Shown: positions 1-15,168, counted from the stretch's first letter. The stretch: DNA of 64,000 nt from Syntrophaceae bacterium (GCA_013177825.1 JABLXX010000005.1:124001-188000); one strand, 5' to 3'. Notes: generated by a model from the sequence alone, not told the origin. Numbers and translations are program-made.

Positions 1-308
1 TTGGGCATCTTGAAGGAATAATCCCGCGGGTGGGGACCGAAAACGACGCCACCTTTCCTCCATATAGGGGAGCGAATATTTCCCACGCGGGCTCGCCCCG
101 TGCCCTTCTGGCGCCAAAGCTTGCGGCTGCTTCCATGGACATCGCTCCGCTCCTTGGTCGACGCCGTACCGCTGCGACGGGCGGCCATCTGCATCCTCAC
201 CACATCATGAAGAAGAGCCTCGTTGACATCCGCACCGAAAACAGCGTCATTCAACTCAAGCTCCGAGACCTTCTTGAAATCTATATCGTACACATTCACC
301 AGCGGCAT
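1..308 (-). CDS. rplD: 50S ribosomal protein L4, 3' end cut by window edge
   Basis: Reading leftward from an ATG at 308 gives [20 protein letters not shown], followed by an ARRSGTAS stretch and the L4 hallmark [15 protein letters not shown]. This is the N-terminal half of L4, an early 23S rRNA-binding protein. The frame stays open to position 1, so roughly the last half of the protein lies outside the window. It sits 19 bp after rplC in the usual S10-operon order (rpsJ, rplC, rplD). Confidence 0.95.
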   Translation of the reverse strand, partial: MPLVNVYDIDFKKVSELELNDAVFGADVNEALLHDVVRMQMAARRSGTASTKERSDVHGSSRKLWRQKGTGRARVGNIRSPIWRKGGVVFGPHPRDYSFKMP

Positions 309-327
309 GGTTTCACCCCGGAACCGG

Positions 328-960
328 CTAACTCGCCAATTTTTTCGATTTTTTTATCAGGATATAACCCTTCCGGCTTCCAGGGACCGGCCCCTTTACA
401 AGCAAAAGATTCTTGTCCGGTCGCACCGCAACTACCGTGAGGTTCAGGACAGTCTTATGAATGCCCCCCATCCGGCCGGGAAGACGCGTCCCTTTGAAGA
501 CACGGGATGGATCCGCACTGGCGCCGATGGACCCTGGAGCCCGGTGAAACATGGATCCGTGGGTTGCCCTCCCGCCGCCGAATCCGTGGCGTTTGATGAC
601 GCCGGCGAACCCTTTGCCTTTCGTCACTCCCACGATATCAACATAATCGCCGGCGGCAAAAAGATCCACTTTCAGTTCCTGACCGATCTCGCAGGGCTCC
701 GGAAATGCCCTGAACTCCCTGAGGACCCTGAAGTATCCGCGGTCTGCCGCCCGGAAGTGCCCCTGCAGCGGTTTCGTCAGACGGCTCTGTTTCACCCGGT
801 CAAAGCCCAACTGAACGGCCTCATAGCCGTCCTTCTCTATGGTCTTCTTCTGAATGACCACAGACGGCGTTACCTCGATGACCGTCACCGGAACGGCAAC
901 GCCATCCTCCGAGAAAATCTGGGTCATCCCCAGCTTTTTACCAATCAGTCCTGCACTCAT
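328..960 (-). CDS. rplC: 50S ribosomal protein L3
   Basis: About 210 aa from the start chosen at [16 protein letters not shown]. The frame extends further up to 990, but the family begins at this methionine and a GGGA element lies just upstream; an ATG two codons earlier is equally possible. The conserved [20 protein letters not shown] segment and the [15 protein letters not shown] segment, where the glutamine methylated in E. coli is replaced, identify L3. It is the second gene of the S10-type operon, between rpsJ and rplD. Confidence 0.96.
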   Translation of the reverse strand: MSAGLIGKKLGMTQIFSEDGVAVPVTVIEVTPSVVIQKKTIEKDGYEAVQLGFDRVKQSRLTKPLQGHFRAADRGYFRVLREFRAFPEPCEIGQELKVDLFAAGDYVDIVGVTKGKGFAGVIKRHGFGGGRATHGSMFHRAPGSIGASADPSRVFKGTRLPGRMGGIHKTVLNLTVVAVRPDKNLLLVKGPVPGSRKGYILIKKSKKLAS

Positions 961-1018
961 GTCCATCCCAGTCTTCCGCTGCCGGAACAAGCGAACGTCC
1001 GTTCGCCGCCCCGGACTG

Positions 1019-1327
1019 TTACAGTTTGATCTCCACGTCCACTCCGGCGGATAAATCCAGCTTCATGAGAGCATCCACCGTGGACTGGGTCGGCTCGATG
1101 ATGTCGATGAGCCGTTTGTGCGTTCGGATCTCAAACTGCTCCCGTGATTTCTTGTCCACATGGGGGGACCGGTTGACGCAGAATTTGTGGATGTCCGTGG
1201 GAAGAGGAATCGGACCGGCCACGCGGGCACCCGTCCTCTTTGCAGTCTCCACAATATCTCCGACGGATCGGTCAAGCAGCTTGTAATCGTACGCCTTCAA
1301 CCGAATGCGAATTTTCTGATCTTTCAT
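1019..1327 (-). CDS. rpsJ: 30S ribosomal protein S10 / NusE
   Basis: 102 aa, the usual S10 length, beginning [19 protein letters not shown] and carrying the GPIPLPT and [12 protein letters not shown] signatures. S10 is a 30S head protein and, as NusE, a partner of NusB and NusG in antitermination. Only 22 bp separate it from the tuf stop, so the str-type genes (rpsL, rpsG, tuf) and the S10 operon are probably read through as one unit here. Confidence 0.97.
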   Translation of the reverse strand: MKDQKIRIRLKAYDYKLLDRSVGDIVETAKRTGARVAGPIPLPTDIHKFCVNRSPHVDKKSREQFEIRTHKRLIDIIEPTQSTVDALMKLDLSAGVDVEIKL

Positions 1328-1349
1328 GTGCCGCTCAATAACCCTTCAT

Positions 1350-2543
1350 CTATTCGATGATCTTGCTCACTACGCCGGCGCCAACCGTTCTTCCGCCTTC
1401 CCTGATGGCAAAACGAAGCTGCTCTTCCATGGCGATGGGTGTGATCAGTTGAACTTCAATATTGATGTTATCCCCGGGCATGACCATCTCCACGCCTTCC
1501 GGCAGGGTGGCAACGCCGGTCACGTCGGTGGTACGGAAATAGAACTGGGGACGATACCCGCTGAAGAAAGGCGTGTGCCTTCCACCCTCTTCCTTTGTCA
1601 GAACGTACACGGCTGCGTTGAACTTGGTGTGCGGCGTGATCGAATTGGGCTTCGCCACGACCTGGCCTCTTTCCACATCCTCGCGCTTCGTACCCCTGAG
1701 AAGAACACCGATGTCGTCTCCCGCGCGCCCCTCGTCCAGGGTCTTGCGAAACATTTCCACACCGGTGCAGACGGTTTTGAAGGTCGGACGGATCCCAACG
1801 ATCTCGACTTCTTCGCCGGTACGGATGATCCCGCGATCAACACGGCCCGTAACAACGGTCCCGCGTCCCGAGATGGAGAAGACATCCCCGATGGGCATCA
1901 GGAAGGGCTTGTCCGTGTCCCGTGTCGGTTCCGGAATGTAATTGTCGACTGCATCCATCAGCTCCCAGATCGACTTCACGTCCTCGGAATCGACGTCATC
2001 CGATTCCAGAGCCTTCAGGGCCGATCCGCGAATGATAGGGATATCGTCTCCAGGGAACTCATAGTTGGAGAGAAGCTCCCTCAACTCCAGTTCCACGAGA
2101 TCCAGCAGTTCAGGGTCGTCCACGAGGTCAACCTTGTTCAGATACACAACGATGCAGGGGACCCGCACTTGCCGTGCCAGAAGGATGTGCTCCCGTGTCT
2201 GGGGCATCGGACCGTCGGAGGCGGCCACAACGAGAATGGCACCATCCATGTGGGCAGCACCGGAAATCATGTTCTTGATGTAGTCCGCGTGGCCGGGGCA
2301 GTCGACATGGGCATAATGCCGCTTTGCCGTTTCGTATTCCACGTGGGCGACATTGATGGTCACTCCCCGTTCCTTTTCCTCAGGGGCATTGTCGATGGAA
2401 TCAAAGGGCCGAAATTCAGCGAATCCCTTCCGCGCGAGGTGCTTCGTCATCGCCGCGGTGAGGGTCGTCTTGCCGTGGTCAACGTGTCCAATGGTACCGA
2501 CATTGACGTGCGGTTTGGTCCTTTCGAATTTCTTCTTTGCCAT
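1350..2543 (-). CDS. tuf: Elongation factor Tu
   Basis: 397 aa with all G motifs: GHVDHGKT near residues 18-25, DCPGH near 81 and NKVD near 136. The beta-barrel domains 2 and 3 follow, ending in [17 protein letters not shown]-Tu delivers aminoacyl-tRNA to the ribosome. Start ATG at 2543, preceded by AGGAGGTA-like sequence. It follows rpsG directly: the fusA gene that normally separates rpsG and tuf is missing. This is the only tuf in the window; the second common site, next to tRNA-Trp/secE, holds rpmG instead. Confidence 0.98.
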   Translation of the reverse strand: MAKKKFERTKPHVNVGTIGHVDHGKTTLTAAMTKHLARKGFAEFRPFDSIDNAPEEKERGVTINVAHVEYETAKRHYAHVDCPGHADYIKNMISGAAHMDGAILVVAASDGPMPQTREHILLARQVRVPCIVVYLNKVDLVDDPELLDLVELELRELLSNYEFPGDDIPIIRGSALKALESDDVDSEDVKSIWELMDAVDNYIPEPTRDTDKPFLMPIGDVFSISGRGTVVTGRVDRGIIRTGEEVEIVGIRPTFKTVCTGVEMFRKTLDEGRAGDDIGVLLRGTKREDVERGQVVAKPNSITPHTKFNAAVYVLTKEEGGRHTPFFSGYRPQFYFRTTDVTGVATLPEGVEMVMPGDNINIEVQLITPIAMEEQLRFAIREGGRTVGAGVVSKIIE

Positions 2544-2652
2544 CTCGCTGTACCTCCTTATGCTCTGAATGGTTCGATTTGTTTTCCTGTAAGCCCCTTG
2601 ATTGTCGTTCTTTCCGTCACGCCTCTCGGCCCACCCGCATTAATCCATGATT

Positions 2653-3126
2653 TCAAAAACGGTAATGGGCAAAGGCCTTGTTGGCTTCGGCCATCTTATG
2701 GACCGCTTCCCGCTTCTTGATGGCGGCGCCGCGGTTGTTTGCCGCGTCGATCAACTCCGCCGCCAGTTTCTCGCGCATGGTTTTCTCGGCGCGGCCCCTG
2801 GCATTGGCGATCAGCCAGCGGATGCCCAGGGCGAGGCGTCGATTCGCTGGCACTTCAGTCGGAACCTGATACGTGGAGCCGCCGACTCTTCTCGACTTCA
2901 CTTCGATCATGGGCTTCACGTTATTGACGGCCTTTTCGAAAACCTCAACCGGAGGAGCGTCTTTGATACGCTTTTCAATAATGTCGAATGCTCCGTAGAG
3001 AATGGACTCCGCCGTACTTTTCTTGCCCCGCTTCATCAGGCTGTTGACGAACTTTGCCACCAGCCGGTTGTGAAACTTCGGGTCCGGCAGGATCTCTCTC
3101 TTGGTCACTTCTCTTCTTCTCGGCAT
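2653..3126 (-). CDS. rpsG: 30S ribosomal protein S7
   Basis: 157 aa, full length, beginning [20 protein letters not shown] and containing the [16 protein letters not shown] and [11 protein letters not shown] signatures. S7 nucleates assembly of the 30S head. It lies 15 bp after rpsL. The 109 bp between its stop and the tuf start hold no gene and no clear terminator; fusA would normally be here. Confidence 0.97.
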   Translation of the reverse strand: MPRRREVTKREILPDPKFHNRLVAKFVNSLMKRGKKSTAESILYGAFDIIEKRIKDAPPVEVFEKAVNNVKPMIEVKSRRVGGSTYQVPTEVPANRRLALGIRWLIANARGRAEKTMREKLAAELIDAANNRGAAIKKREAVHKMAEANKAFAHYRF

Positions 3127-3141
3127 GGAACGGTCCCCGTA

Positions 3142-3513
3142 TTAACTGGGTTTCTTGGATCCGTACTTCGATCTTCCCTGCCTGCGGTCCTGTACACCGA
3201 CCGCATCAAGGGTACCCCGGACAATGTGATAGCGGACACCGGGAAGATCCTTGACCCTCCCCCCCCGAACAAGAACAACCGAATGCTCCTGAAGGTTGTG
3301 ACCGACGCCGGGAATGTAGGACGTCACTTCATAGCCGCCCGTCAGGCGAACCCTCGCCACTTTGCGAAGCGCTGAATTCGGCTTCTTCGGCGTCGTGGTG
3401 TAAACCCGGACGCACACTCCCCTTCTTTGGGGGGAACCGGCAAGAGCGGGCGAATTCGATTTTCTTTTCAGCTCGGTCCTTCCCTTCCGGATCAGCTGGT
3501 TAATCGTCGGCAT
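3142..3513 (-). CDS. rpsL: 30S ribosomal protein S12
   Basis: 123 aa, beginning [12 protein letters not shown] and carrying [19 protein letters not shown] and the [13 protein letters not shown] loop. S12 lines the decoding centre. The lysines at the two classical streptomycin-resistance positions (PKKPNS and VKDLPG) are wild type. It lies 63 bp downstream of rpoC and 15 bp upstream of rpsG, so it probably belongs to the same long transcript. Confidence 0.97.
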   Translation of the reverse strand: MPTINQLIRKGRTELKRKSNSPALAGSPQRRGVCVRVYTTTPKKPNSALRKVARVRLTGGYEVTSYIPGVGHNLQEHSVVLVRGGRVKDLPGVRYHIVRGTLDAVGVQDRRQGRSKYGSKKPS

Positions 3514-3576
3514 GCTTCCCTCTCGAATGGTTGTTGACCCTGGATTTGCGGGCCGTTCAAAAAGATCGCCTCAATA

Positions 3577-6500
3577 TCAATTGACGACCTCGCTGTCAAG
3601 CACTTTCTCCTCTCCCGCGGCTTCTCCGTCCGGATTTTCAGCCTCGGGAAGCTCTTCCGCTGTCTTGATCCCGAGCCTCCGGTAAATTCCAAGCCCCGTT
3701 CCCGCCGGGATCAGCCTACCCATAATCACGTTTTCCTTGAGTCCCCTCAGATAATCGATTTTCCCTGCCAGGGCCGCCTCTGTAAGCACACGCGTTGTTT
3801 CCTGGAAGGATGCCGCAGAGATGAAGCTCTGCGTGGACAGCGAGGCCTTGGTGATTCCCAGGAGCAGGGCCTCTCCGGTAGCCGGACGGCCGCCCTCCGC
3901 CAGAACCCTGGCGTTTTCCTCCTGGAACCGGAACCGTTCCACCTGCTCGTCCGCGATAAACGTCGTATCTCCCGGATCATTGATCCGGACCCGCCGGAGC
4001 ATCTGGCGCACAATGATTTCCATGTGCTTGTCGTTGATCTTGACTCCCTGGAGACGGTACACTTCCTGTACTTCATCCACCAGATAACGGGCCAGCTCCT
4101 TCTCTCCCTTGATGGTCAGGAGATCGTGAGGGTTCTGAACCCCGTCCATGAGGGCTTCCCCGGCCTTGATCCGGTCTCCCTCCTGCACGCTGACATGCTT
4201 GCCTTTCGGGATCAGGTACTCCTTCTCCTCCCCGATATCGGGAGTGATGACCACCTTGCGCTTCCCCTTGGCATCCTTTCCATAGACCACAACTCCGTCG
4301 ATTTCACTGATGACGGCATATTCCTTCGGCTTGCGTGCCTCGAAGAGCTCCGCAACCCGGGGAAGACCGCCCGTGATGTCCTTGGTCTTGGTGGTCTCCC
4401 GCGGAATTTTCGCGAGAATATCGCCGGCCCGTACAACGTCTCCCTCGGTGACGACGATGTTCGCTCCAACGGAAAGGAGGTGGCGCGCAACGGCAGTTGT
4501 GCCTGGCACCTTGGCTGTTTTGCCTTTCTTGTCCTTGATGGAAATGCGGGGCCTCAGATCCATGCCCTTGAATTCGACGATCACCTTCCGGGACAGGCCG
4601 GTTACCTCGTCAACCTGTTCCTGCATGGTCTTCCCTTCGATGATGTCGCCGAATTTAACCGTTCCCTCCACTTCGGAAAGAATCGGAATCGAGAAGGGAT
4701 CCCATTCGGCAATCAGAGTCGACTGCTTTTCCTGCCCGGTCTTGGGATCCTTACCGGGCCCGAAGACCTTCTGGCCCTCCCGGATCTTGAGGTGTGCTCC
4801 ATAAGGCACAGGATAGCGGCCACGGGCCCTCCCCTGGTCGTCCACGACATGGATCTCCCCGTTCCGGTTCATGACCACCAAGTCCGAACGCCGGACCTTC
4901 TCATCGATTTCTCCCTGGTCCGGATCCACCACGTGGAGACCTTCAAACCGGATCGTCCCGTCATGCCGGGCCTCCAGCGTCGAGTGCTCCTCAAATTTGG
5001 CCGTTCCACCGATATGGAAGGTCCGCATGGTCAACTGCGTCCCCGGTTCACCGATGGACTGAGCGGCGATGATACCCACCGCTTCCCCGATGTTCGCCAG
5101 ATGACCGTGGGCGAGATCCCGGCCGTAGCACATGGCGCAAACCCCATAAACGGATTTGCAGGTCAGAACGGAACGGATATTGACCCTCTCGATCCCCACA
5201 TTGTCGATCTTCTCGGCCAGAGCTTCATCGATCTCCTGATTGGCCGGGATGATTACTTCACCGGTGAAGGGATCTTTGACTTCTTCCAGCGTTACTCTGC
5301 CGAGGACGCGTTCTCCGGCGGTCTCGATGATCTCGCCGCCTTCCATCAGAGCGGAAACGAAGATGCCGTCGATGGTTCCGCAGTCCGTCTCTGTAATGAT
5401 GCAGTCCTGGGCAACGTCCACGAGCCTTCGGGTAAGATAACCGGAGTTGGCCGTTTTGAGGGCCGTGTCGGCGAGCCCCTTCCGGGCACCGTGGGTGGAA
5501 ATGAAGTACTGGAGAACCGTCAGACCCTCCCGGAAATTGGCCGTGATCGGAGTCTCGAGGATTTCCCCGGAGGGTTTGGCCATGAGGCCGCGCATTCCGG
5601 CCAGCTGCCGGATCTGGACAGCGCTTCCCCGGGCACCGGAATCGGCCATCATGTAGATCGGGTTGAAACTTTCCGACTTTTTCCTGGCTCCCTCCTTGCC
5701 GTCCAGAATTTCTTTTTCGATCCCGCCCATCATCTCCAAGGCAACCCGTTCCGTTGCCTGCGCCCAGATGTCGATGACCTTGTTGTAGCGTTCTCCGTCC
5801 GTGATCAAGCCATCCATGTACTGCTTCTGGATCTTGAGGACTTCCTTGTCCGCCTTCGCCACGATCTCCCGCTTATTGGCCGGGATCACCATGTTGTGGA
5901 TAGCGATCGAACATCCCGAACTGGTCGCGTACTTGAATCCCAGGTCTTTCAGACGATCCGCCAGGAGAACCGTCGTCTTGTCGCCCAGATTGCGGTAGCA
6001 ATGGTCGATCAGGTTCGCCAGCTCCTTCTTGTTCATGACCTTATTGACGAGATCGAAGGGAATTTCCTTGGGAATGATCTCGAAAAGGAGCATGCGCCCT
6101 GCGGTCGTTTCCTTCAGCACGCCTTCCAGGCGCACCCGGATCTTTGCCTGAAGGTCCACTTCACCTGAATCGAGGGCGCAGCGCACTTCCTCCGGTCCGG
6201 AGAAGGTCATTCCCTCTCCTTTGATCCCGGACCGGTCCCGGGTCAGGTAATAGATCCCCAGAACGATGTCCTGGCTGGGAATGATGATGGGCTTGCCGTT
6301 GGCCGGCGAGAGGATGTTGTTCGTCGACATCATGAGGACCCGGGCTTCCGTCTGGGCCTCGATGGAGAGTGGAACGTGGACGGCCATCTGGTCCCCGTCG
6401 AAGTCGGCGTTGAACGCCGTGCAGACGAGGGGGTGCAGCTGAATGGCCTTGCCCTCAATGAGGACGGGCTCGAACGCCTGGATACCCAGCCGGTGCAGGG

Positions 6501-7785
6501 TGGGAGCACGGTTCAGCATGACGGGATATTCCCGCACCACTTCGTCCAGGGCATCCCAGACCTCGGCGGATTCCCGCTCCACCATCTTCTTGGCGCTCTT
6601 GACGGTGGTTACATACCCCCGATCCATGAGCCGGTTGTAAACAAAGGGCTTGAACAGCTCAAGGGCCATTTTCTTGGGCAACCCGCACTGGTGAAGTCTC
6701 AGATCCGGCCCGACGGTAATGACCGAGCGTCCCGAATAATCGACTCGCTTCCCAAGGAGATTCTGACGAAACCGCCCCTGCTTCCCCTTGAGCATGTCCG
6801 AGAGGGAACGGAGCGGCCGTTTGTTCGTCCCTGTGATCGCCCTGCCCCGCCGGCCGTTGTCGAACAGCACGTCCACGGCCTCCTGCAGCATCCGCTTTTC
6901 GTTGCGGATGATGATTTCCGGGGCGTTGAGCTCCTGGAGCCGCTTCAGCCGGTTATTCCGGTTGATGACACGGCGGTACAGATCGTTCAGGTCGGATGTT
7001 GCGAACCGACCGCCATCGAGCGGTACCAGGGGCCGCAGGTCCGGCGGAATGACCGGCAGAACGGTCAGGACCATCCATTCCGGCCGGTTCGCCGATTTGC
7101 GGAGGGCCTCCACAACCTTCAGCCGCTTGATGAGTTTCTTTTTCTTCGTGTCGGAGACGGAGGTCTTCAGTTCATCCCGGAGTTCCTCGTAAAGCTGCTC
7201 CAGATCAATCTCCTCCAGGAGTTTCCGGACCGCCTCCGCGCCGATTCCCGCGACGAAGGAGTCCGCTCCGTATTCCTCGCGCTTCCGGAAAAACTCCTCC
7301 TCGTCTAGAAGCTCTTTTCTCTTGAGGGGGGTATTCTTCGGTTCCAGAACGATCCACGATTCGAAATAAAGAACTTTTTCCAGTTCCTTGAGCGTCAGGT
7401 CCAGAATGTTTCCAATCCGGCTGGGCAGGCTCTTCAGAAACCAGATATGCGCCACGGGTGTCGCCAGGGTGATATGCCCCATGCGTTCCCGGCGAACCTT
7501 CGATTGAATGACTTCGACGCCGCACTTCTCACAGACGACGCCACGATGCTTCATGCGCTTGTAACGGCCGCACAGGCACTCATAATCCTTCACGGGACCG
7601 AAGATCTTGGCACAGAACAGGCCGTCCCGTTCCGGTTTGAAAGTCCGATAATTGATCGTCTCCGGCTTCTTCACCTCTCCCTTGGACCACGAAAGTATTT
7701 TTTCGGGCGAGGCGATGCGCATCCGGATCGCGCTGAAGCGGATGGGATCCTTCGGTTTTTCGAAATAGCTGAACACGTCTTCCAC
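3577..7785 (-). CDS. rpoC: DNA-directed RNA polymerase beta' subunit
   Basis: 1402 aa, normal length for Proteobacteria. A GTG start at 7785 gives [17 protein letters not shown]. The N-terminal zinc-binding cluster CLCGRYKR...CEKCGVEV lies near residues 70-90, the catalytic Mg-binding [12 protein letters not shown] near 460, and the second zinc site [16 protein letters not shown] near 890. The bridge and trigger-loop region carries [13 protein letters not shown]. It is 41 bp downstream of rpoB. Long plus-strand open frames inside it are high-GC shadows. Confidence 0.99.
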   Translation of the reverse strand: MEDVFSYFEKPKDPIRFSAIRMRIASPEKILSWSKGEVKKPETINYRTFKPERDGLFCAKIFGPVKDYECLCGRYKRMKHRGVVCEKCGVEVIQSKVRRERMGHITLATPVAHIWFLKSLPSRIGNILDLTLKELEKVLYFESWIVLEPKNTPLKRKELLDEEEFFRKREEYGADSFVAGIGAEAVRKLLEEIDLEQLYEELRDELKTSVSDTKKKKLIKRLKVVEALRKSANRPEWMVLTVLPVIPPDLRPLVPLDGGRFATSDLNDLYRRVINRNNRLKRLQELNAPEIIIRNEKRMLQEAVDVLFDNGRRGRAITGTNKRPLRSLSDMLKGKQGRFRQNLLGKRVDYSGRSVITVGPDLRLHQCGLPKKMALELFKPFVYNRLMDRGYVTTVKSAKKMVERESAEVWDALDEVVREYPVMLNRAPTLHRLGIQAFEPVLIEGKAIQLHPLVCTAFNADFDGDQMAVHVPLSIEAQTEARVLMMSTNNILSPANGKPIIIPSQDIVLGIYYLTRDRSGIKGEGMTFSGPEEVRCALDSGEVDLQAKIRVRLEGVLKETTAGRMLLFEIIPKEIPFDLVNKVMNKKELANLIDHCYRNLGDKTTVLLADRLKDLGFKYATSSGCSIAIHNMVIPANKREIVAKADKEVLKIQKQYMDGLITDGERYNKVIDIWAQATERVALEMMGGIEKEILDGKEGARKKSESFNPIYMMADSGARGSAVQIRQLAGMRGLMAKPSGEILETPITANFREGLTVLQYFISTHGARKGLADTALKTANSGYLTRRLVDVAQDCIITETDCGTIDGIFVSALMEGGEIIETAGERVLGRVTLEEVKDPFTGEVIIPANQEIDEALAEKIDNVGIERVNIRSVLTCKSVYGVCAMCYGRDLAHGHLANIGEAVGIIAAQSIGEPGTQLTMRTFHIGGTAKFEEHSTLEARHDGTIRFEGLHVVDPDQGEIDEKVRRSDLVVMNRNGEIHVVDDQGRARGRYPVPYGAHLKIREGQKVFGPGKDPKTGQEKQSTLIAEWDPFSIPILSEVEGTVKFGDIIEGKTMQEQVDEVTGLSRKVIVEFKGMDLRPRISIKDKKGKTAKVPGTTAVARHLLSVGANIVVTEGDVVRAGDILAKIPRETTKTKDITGGLPRVAELFEARKPKEYAVISEIDGVVVYGKDAKGKRKVVITPDIGEEKEYLIPKGKHVSVQEGDRIKAGEALMDGVQNPHDLLTIKGEKELARYLVDEVQEVYRLQGVKINDKHMEIIVRQMLRRVRINDPGDTTFIADEQVERFRFQEENARVLAEGGRPATGEALLLGITKASLSTQSFISAASFQETTRVLTEAALAGKIDYLRGLKENVIMGRLIPAGTGLGIYRRLGIKTAEELPEAENPDGEAAGEEKVLDSEVVN

Positions 7786-7826
7786 GGATTACTATTCCTC
7801 CGTTTGCCTGTTGGGGGCGTTCCCCG

Positions 7827-11918
<4,092 letters not shown>

Positions 11919-11960
11919 AATTCCCCTTCAGAAGTCCGTGTTTCAGGGTGGCAGGCTGAA

Positions 11961-12009
11961 AACGGGGGCGCAGGAAACCTGTTACCCCCGTTACATTCAG
12001 GTTTCCTGC
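11961..12009 (-). promoter_or_regulatory. Interleaved inverted repeats in the rplL-rpoB intergenic region
   Basis: The arm GCAGGAAACCTG at 11970-11981 is perfectly complementary to CAGGTTTCCTGC at 11998-12009, a 12 bp stem that touches the rplL stop codon. A second pair, AACGGGGG at 11961-11968 and CCCCCGTT at 11985-11992, is interleaved with it, so the two helices either exclude each other or form a pseudoknot. In E. coli this junction holds an attenuator and an RNase III site; a similar role here is inference. Confidence 0.6.
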
Positions 12010-12392
12010 TACTTTACTTCCACGGTACCGCCGACTTTTTCGATTTTGGCCTTAATATCCGCGGCCTCATCCTTGGAAACGGCCTCCTTGACAGGCTTGG
12101 GCACTCCTTCCACGAGGTCCTTGGCTTCCTTCAATCCCAGCCCCGTAATGGCGCGGACTTCCTTAATGACCTGAATCTTCTGGTCTCCAAACCCGGTCAG
12201 GATCACGTCAAACTCCGTCTTCTCCTCGACGGGGGCTGCGGCCGCAGCAGGACCGGCGGCCACCGCCACGGCAACAGGCGCGGCCGCTGAGACTCCAAGC
12301 CGGCTTTCCAGCTCTTTGACCATCTCGGAAAGCTCCAGAACGGTCATGTTCTCGATAAACTTGATTACGTCTTCCTTCGTGATGTTCGACAT
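12009..12392 (-). CDS. rplL: 50S ribosomal protein L7/L12
   Basis: 127 aa from ATG at 12392 ([20 protein letters not shown]), preceded by AGGAAGGTTGAAC as ribosome binding site; the longer open frame to 12470 overlaps rplJ and is not needed. The Ala/Val/Pro-rich hinge ([20 protein letters not shown]) is followed by the globular domain with [21 protein letters not shown]7/L12 forms the stalk that recruits GTPase factors. It is co-transcribed with rplJ. Confidence 0.97.
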   Translation of the reverse strand: MSNITKEDVIKFIENMTVLELSEMVKELESRLGVSAAAPVAVAVAAGPAAAAAPVEEKTEFDVILTGFGDQKIQVIKEVRAITGLGLKEAKDLVEGVPKPVKEAVSKDEAADIKAKIEKVGGTVEVK

Positions 12393-12432
12393 GTTCAACC
12401 TTCCTTCCTGTATGATGCGATGAATGTTTTTT

Positions 12433-12957
12433 TTACGAAGCGCTTTCCTTCTTGTCCCGGTATGCCGCAAGAACCTGAACCAATCCGCGGGACACGCCGC
12501 TGAGCGCCGTTACCAGACCCGTCTGGACACCGATCATGACGGACAGCAGTCTCGCCTGAAGAACCTCCCGACTGGGCAGTTCCGAAAGGTCGCTGATTTG
12601 CTGCGCCGTCAGAACCTTGCCTTCCAGCATGCCCGTCCGGAGTTCCAACTCGGCATTTTTCTTGGCGAATTCAACAAGCACCTTGGTAGACTCAACCGCA
12701 TCGCCGGAATTCAAAGCCATGACGAGGGGTCCCTTGACCTGCCCCTCCAGAGCGCTGAAAGGGGTTCCTCTGGCCGCGATGCGCCACAAGGTGTTTTTGA
12801 TCACCTGGACATCCGTGTTGGTCTTTCGCAGGGCGTTCCTCAACTCCGTCATCTTCGCCACATTCATCCCGCTGTAGCCGGCGAGGACGGCGAGTTTGGC
12901 ATCCTTCAGCTGCTCGTGAAGGGAAGCGACCACCTGCTCCTTCGTTTTCCGATCCAA
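12433..12957 (-). CDS. rplJ: 50S ribosomal protein L10
   Basis: 174 aa, starting at a TTG codon at 12957 ([17 protein letters not shown]) with a strong AGGAGG 8 nt upstream. L10 anchors the L7/L12 dimers on the stalk. Residues resembling the [18 protein letters not shown] family signature identify it. It is preceded by a 223 bp leader with L10-leader features and an attenuator, consistent with autogenous control by the L10-L12 complex. Confidence 0.96.
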   Translation of the reverse strand: MDRKTKEQVVASLHEQLKDAKLAVLAGYSGMNVAKMTELRNALRKTNTDVQVIKNTLWRIAARGTPFSALEGQVKGPLVMALNSGDAVESTKVLVEFAKKNAELELRTGMLEGKVLTAQQISDLSELPSREVLQARLLSVMIGVQTGLVTALSGVSRGLVQVLAAYRDKKESAS

Positions 12958-13025
12958 TCTCCAACCTCCTTTCCTCTCAAAGTCACCTACGCCCGGGAAG
13001 CTTTATGATCGCTTCCTCAGGAAAG

Positions 13026-13160
13026 CCGGAGACAGGTATCATCATACAGGAAAAAATGACCAGCATGGTCTTTCGACCATCCTGTACGGAACACTCGAAC
13101 CTCGTCTCGGCAGGCCGGGTATAACCCGATTAAACGCTTCCTGTACCTGCTGTCTCCGAC
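13026..13160 (-). promoter_or_regulatory. rplJ leader RNA (L10-leader type) with attenuator
   Basis: The transcript upstream of rplJ reads GTCGGAGACAGCAGG (13160-13146) and CCTGCCGAGACGAGG (about 13114-13100), which match the conserved core of the bacterial L10 leader. CGGAGACAG and CTGTCTCCG at the two ends can pair over 9 bp. Downstream, ATGGTC-GAAA-GACCAT (13080-13065) competes with GACCA-TGC-TGGTC followed by A and six T (13070-13051), an intrinsic terminator. This is the layout expected for L10-dependent transcription attenuation. Confidence 0.7.
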
Positions 13161-13180
13161 TGTTTCTGACCGGTCAGTGA

Positions 13181-13879
13181 TTATGTTGCCTTAACATCCT
13201 GGGGGTCCACCTTGATCCCGGGACCCATGGTGGTGGAAAGGGAAATGCTTTTCAGATAGGTCCCCTTGCTTGATGCAGGCTTCAATTTGATGATCGTTTC
13301 GATAACGGCCTGGATGTTCTCCATCAGCTTTTCCGGTCCGAAGGAAACTTTTCCCACCGGCGTATGGACGATTCCCGCCTTCTCCACCCGGAATTCAACC
13401 TTACCCGCCTTCAGTTCCTTGACCGTCCTTCCAACATCAAAAGTCACCGTACCAACCTTGGGATTGGGCATGAGTCCCCTGGGGCCCAGAATCTTACCAA
13501 GTTTTCCAACGCTTCCCATCATGTCGGGCGTGGCAATCACTCGATCGAACTCCAGCCAGCCCCCCTTGATTTTCTCGACAATGTCGTCCGATCCGACCAC
13601 ATCGGCACCGGCATCGGCGGCTTCCTTCTCCTTCTCTCCCTTTGCAAACACGAGAACCCGTACCGTTTTACCCAATCCGTTCGGCAGAACCACACTGCCA
13701 CGGACCATCTGATCGGCATGGGCGGGGTTTACTCCCAGGCGAATGGCGGCATCCACCGTTTCATCAAATTTGGCACGGGTGGTGCCAACCAGGATCTCAA
13801 CCGCCTCCTTCAGGGCATAACGCGTCCCCGGGGTGACCTTCTTTTTCACTTCCTGATAGCTTTTCCCTCTGCTCGGCAT
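13181..13879 (-). CDS. rplA: 50S ribosomal protein L1
   Basis: 232 aa, beginning [18 protein letters not shown]. The conserved [18 protein letters not shown] segment near residues 130-150 and the TKGTY-like [23 protein letters not shown] end identify L1, which forms the mobile L1 stalk and in many bacteria represses its own operon. It lies 22 bp after rplK. Confidence 0.97.
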   Translation of the reverse strand: MPSRGKSYQEVKKKVTPGTRYALKEAVEILVGTTRAKFDETVDAAIRLGVNPAHADQMVRGSVVLPNGLGKTVRVLVFAKGEKEKEAADAGADVVGSDDIVEKIKGGWLEFDRVIATPDMMGSVGKLGKILGPRGLMPNPKVGTVTFDVGRTVKELKAGKVEFRVEKAGIVHTPVGKVSFGPEKLMENIQAVIETIIKLKPASSKGTYLKSISLSTTMGPGIKVDPQDVKAT

Positions 13880-13901
13880 GACCGTAACCTCGTGAACGAT
13901 T

Positions 13902-14327
13902 CTAACCCTTGATGTCGATGCCCATGGATCTGGCCGTCCCTTCGATGATCCGAACAGCGCCCTCCATGTTTACCGCATTCAAGTCGTTGAATTTCAACTC
14001 TGCGATTTCCCGGATCTGTTTCTCGGTCACCGCGCCCACTTTCTCTTTCCTGGGATTGTTTGATCCCTTGGCGATCTTCGCCGCCTGTTTCAAGAGGACG
14101 GAAGCGGGCGGTGTCTTGGTTATGAAGGTGAAAGACCGGTCGGCGTATACCGTGATGATCACGGGTACAACCATGCCCTCCTGATGCTGGGTCATGGCAT
14201 TGTATGCCTTGCAGAACTCCATGATGTTGACCCCGTGCTGGCCGAGGGCAGGACCGATGGGCGGCGAAGGGGTCGCCTTTCCGGCCTTGATCTGCAGTTT
14301 GATGTTTGCGATGACCTTTTTTGCCAT
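13902..14327 (-). CDS. rplK: 50S ribosomal protein L11
   Basis: 141 aa from ATG at 14327 ([20 protein letters not shown]), with AAGAGGTTTCCAC upstream; the longer frame to 14363 is not needed. [22 protein letters not shown] is the L11 signature, and the C-terminal [12 protein letters not shown] is typical. L11 binds the GTPase-associated region of 23S rRNA and is needed for RelA activation. It lies between nusG and rplA. Confidence 0.97.
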   Translation of the reverse strand: MAKKVIANIKLQIKAGKATPSPPIGPALGQHGVNIMEFCKAYNAMTQHQEGMVVPVIITVYADRSFTFITKTPPASVLLKQAAKIAKGSNNPRKEKVGAVTEKQIREIAELKFNDLNAVNMEGAVRIIEGTARSMGIDIKG

Positions 14328-14384
14328 GTGGAAACCTCTTCCTGTGAAATACCCGGCAGGCATCGGGCCTCCGGGACTGGCGGA

Positions 14385-14915
14385 TCAGCTCTGCACGACC
14401 TGAACGAAATCGAGTTCCACCGGAGTGGAACGCCCGAAAATGCTGACGATGACTCTCAATTTCCCCTTTTCCGGCTTCACCTCGTCGATGACTCCGTCGA
14501 AGTTCGTAAACGGCCCGTCAATGATCCGTACATGGTCCCCCTCCTCGAACTTGAACTTCGGCTTGGGCTTCAATGTGCCTTCATCGATGCGGGTGCGAAG
14601 GAGATCGACATCACCGTCGGGAATGGGAGACGGTTTATCCTTGCTGCCGATGAATCCGGTTACCTTCGGCGTTTCCTTGACGATGTGCCATGTCTGATCG
14701 TTGAGCTCCATCTGGACCAGGATATACCCGGGGAAGAACTTTCTTTTGGAGGTCCGTTTCTCACCGGAGATCAACTCGACTATATCCTCCTCGGGAATGA
14801 GAATATCCGCAAACGAATCCTGCATGCCCGCCGCCTGGATTCGCTCCTGAAGGGAGTGTTTCACCCTGTTCTCGTAACCGGAGTAAGTATGGACCACGTA
14901 CCAGCGGAACGCCAT
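14385..14915 (-). CDS. nusG: Transcription termination/antitermination factor NusG
   Basis: 176 aa from ATG at 14915 (MAFRWYVVHTYSGYENRVK). The NGN domain (residues about 1-115, with FFPGYILVQMELND) is followed by a KOW domain containing FEEGDHVRIIDGPFTNFDGVIDE. It couples RNA polymerase to S10 or Rho. The frame is open further upstream but that stretch overlaps secE; five bases separate the chosen start from the secE stop. Confidence 0.97.
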   Translation of the reverse strand: MAFRWYVVHTYSGYENRVKHSLQERIQAAGMQDSFADILIPEEDIVELISGEKRTSKRKFFPGYILVQMELNDQTWHIVKETPKVTGFIGSKDKPSPIPDGDVDLLRTRIDEGTLKPKPKFKFEEGDHVRIIDGPFTNFDGVIDEVKPEKGKLRVIVSIFGRSTPVELDFVQVVQS

Positions 14916-14920
14916 TGAAT

Positions 14921-15124
14921 TCAACCCAATATAAGCCGCAGGATTTTGACCAGGCTGAAATCCACCAGCCCGAGGAACAGGGACATGATGATCACAACCA
15001 CCAGCACGACGGATGTGGACGCCAATGCCTGCTTCGGTGTCGGCCACGTAACTTTCTTGAATTCCGCTTTGGCCTCCGCAAGGAATACCTTTACCTTTTC
15101 GAAAGCCTCCTTGACCTTATCCAT
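14921..15124 (-). CDS. secE: Preprotein translocase subunit SecE
   Basis: 67 aa with a charged N-terminus, the conserved EFKKVTWPTPKQA motif and one C-terminal membrane helix (STSVVLVVVIIMSLFLGLVDF). This single-helix form is normal outside enterobacteria. SecE clamps SecY in the translocon. It lies between tRNA-Trp and nusG, the standard order. Confidence 0.96.
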   Translation of the reverse strand: MDKVKEAFEKVKVFLAEAKAEFKKVTWPTPKQALASTSVVLVVVIIMSLFLGLVDFSLVKILRLILG

Positions 15125-15168
15125 GAAAGGCTCCTGCCAGTGCGCTCGTCAAACTGAAACAGAAGAGA

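Noticed and set aside
4024-6168. 714-codon open frame on the plus strand inside rpoC
   Set aside because: Antisense to a certain gene in high-GC DNA; composition is that of a reverse-frame shadow and no family motif or ribosome binding site was seen.
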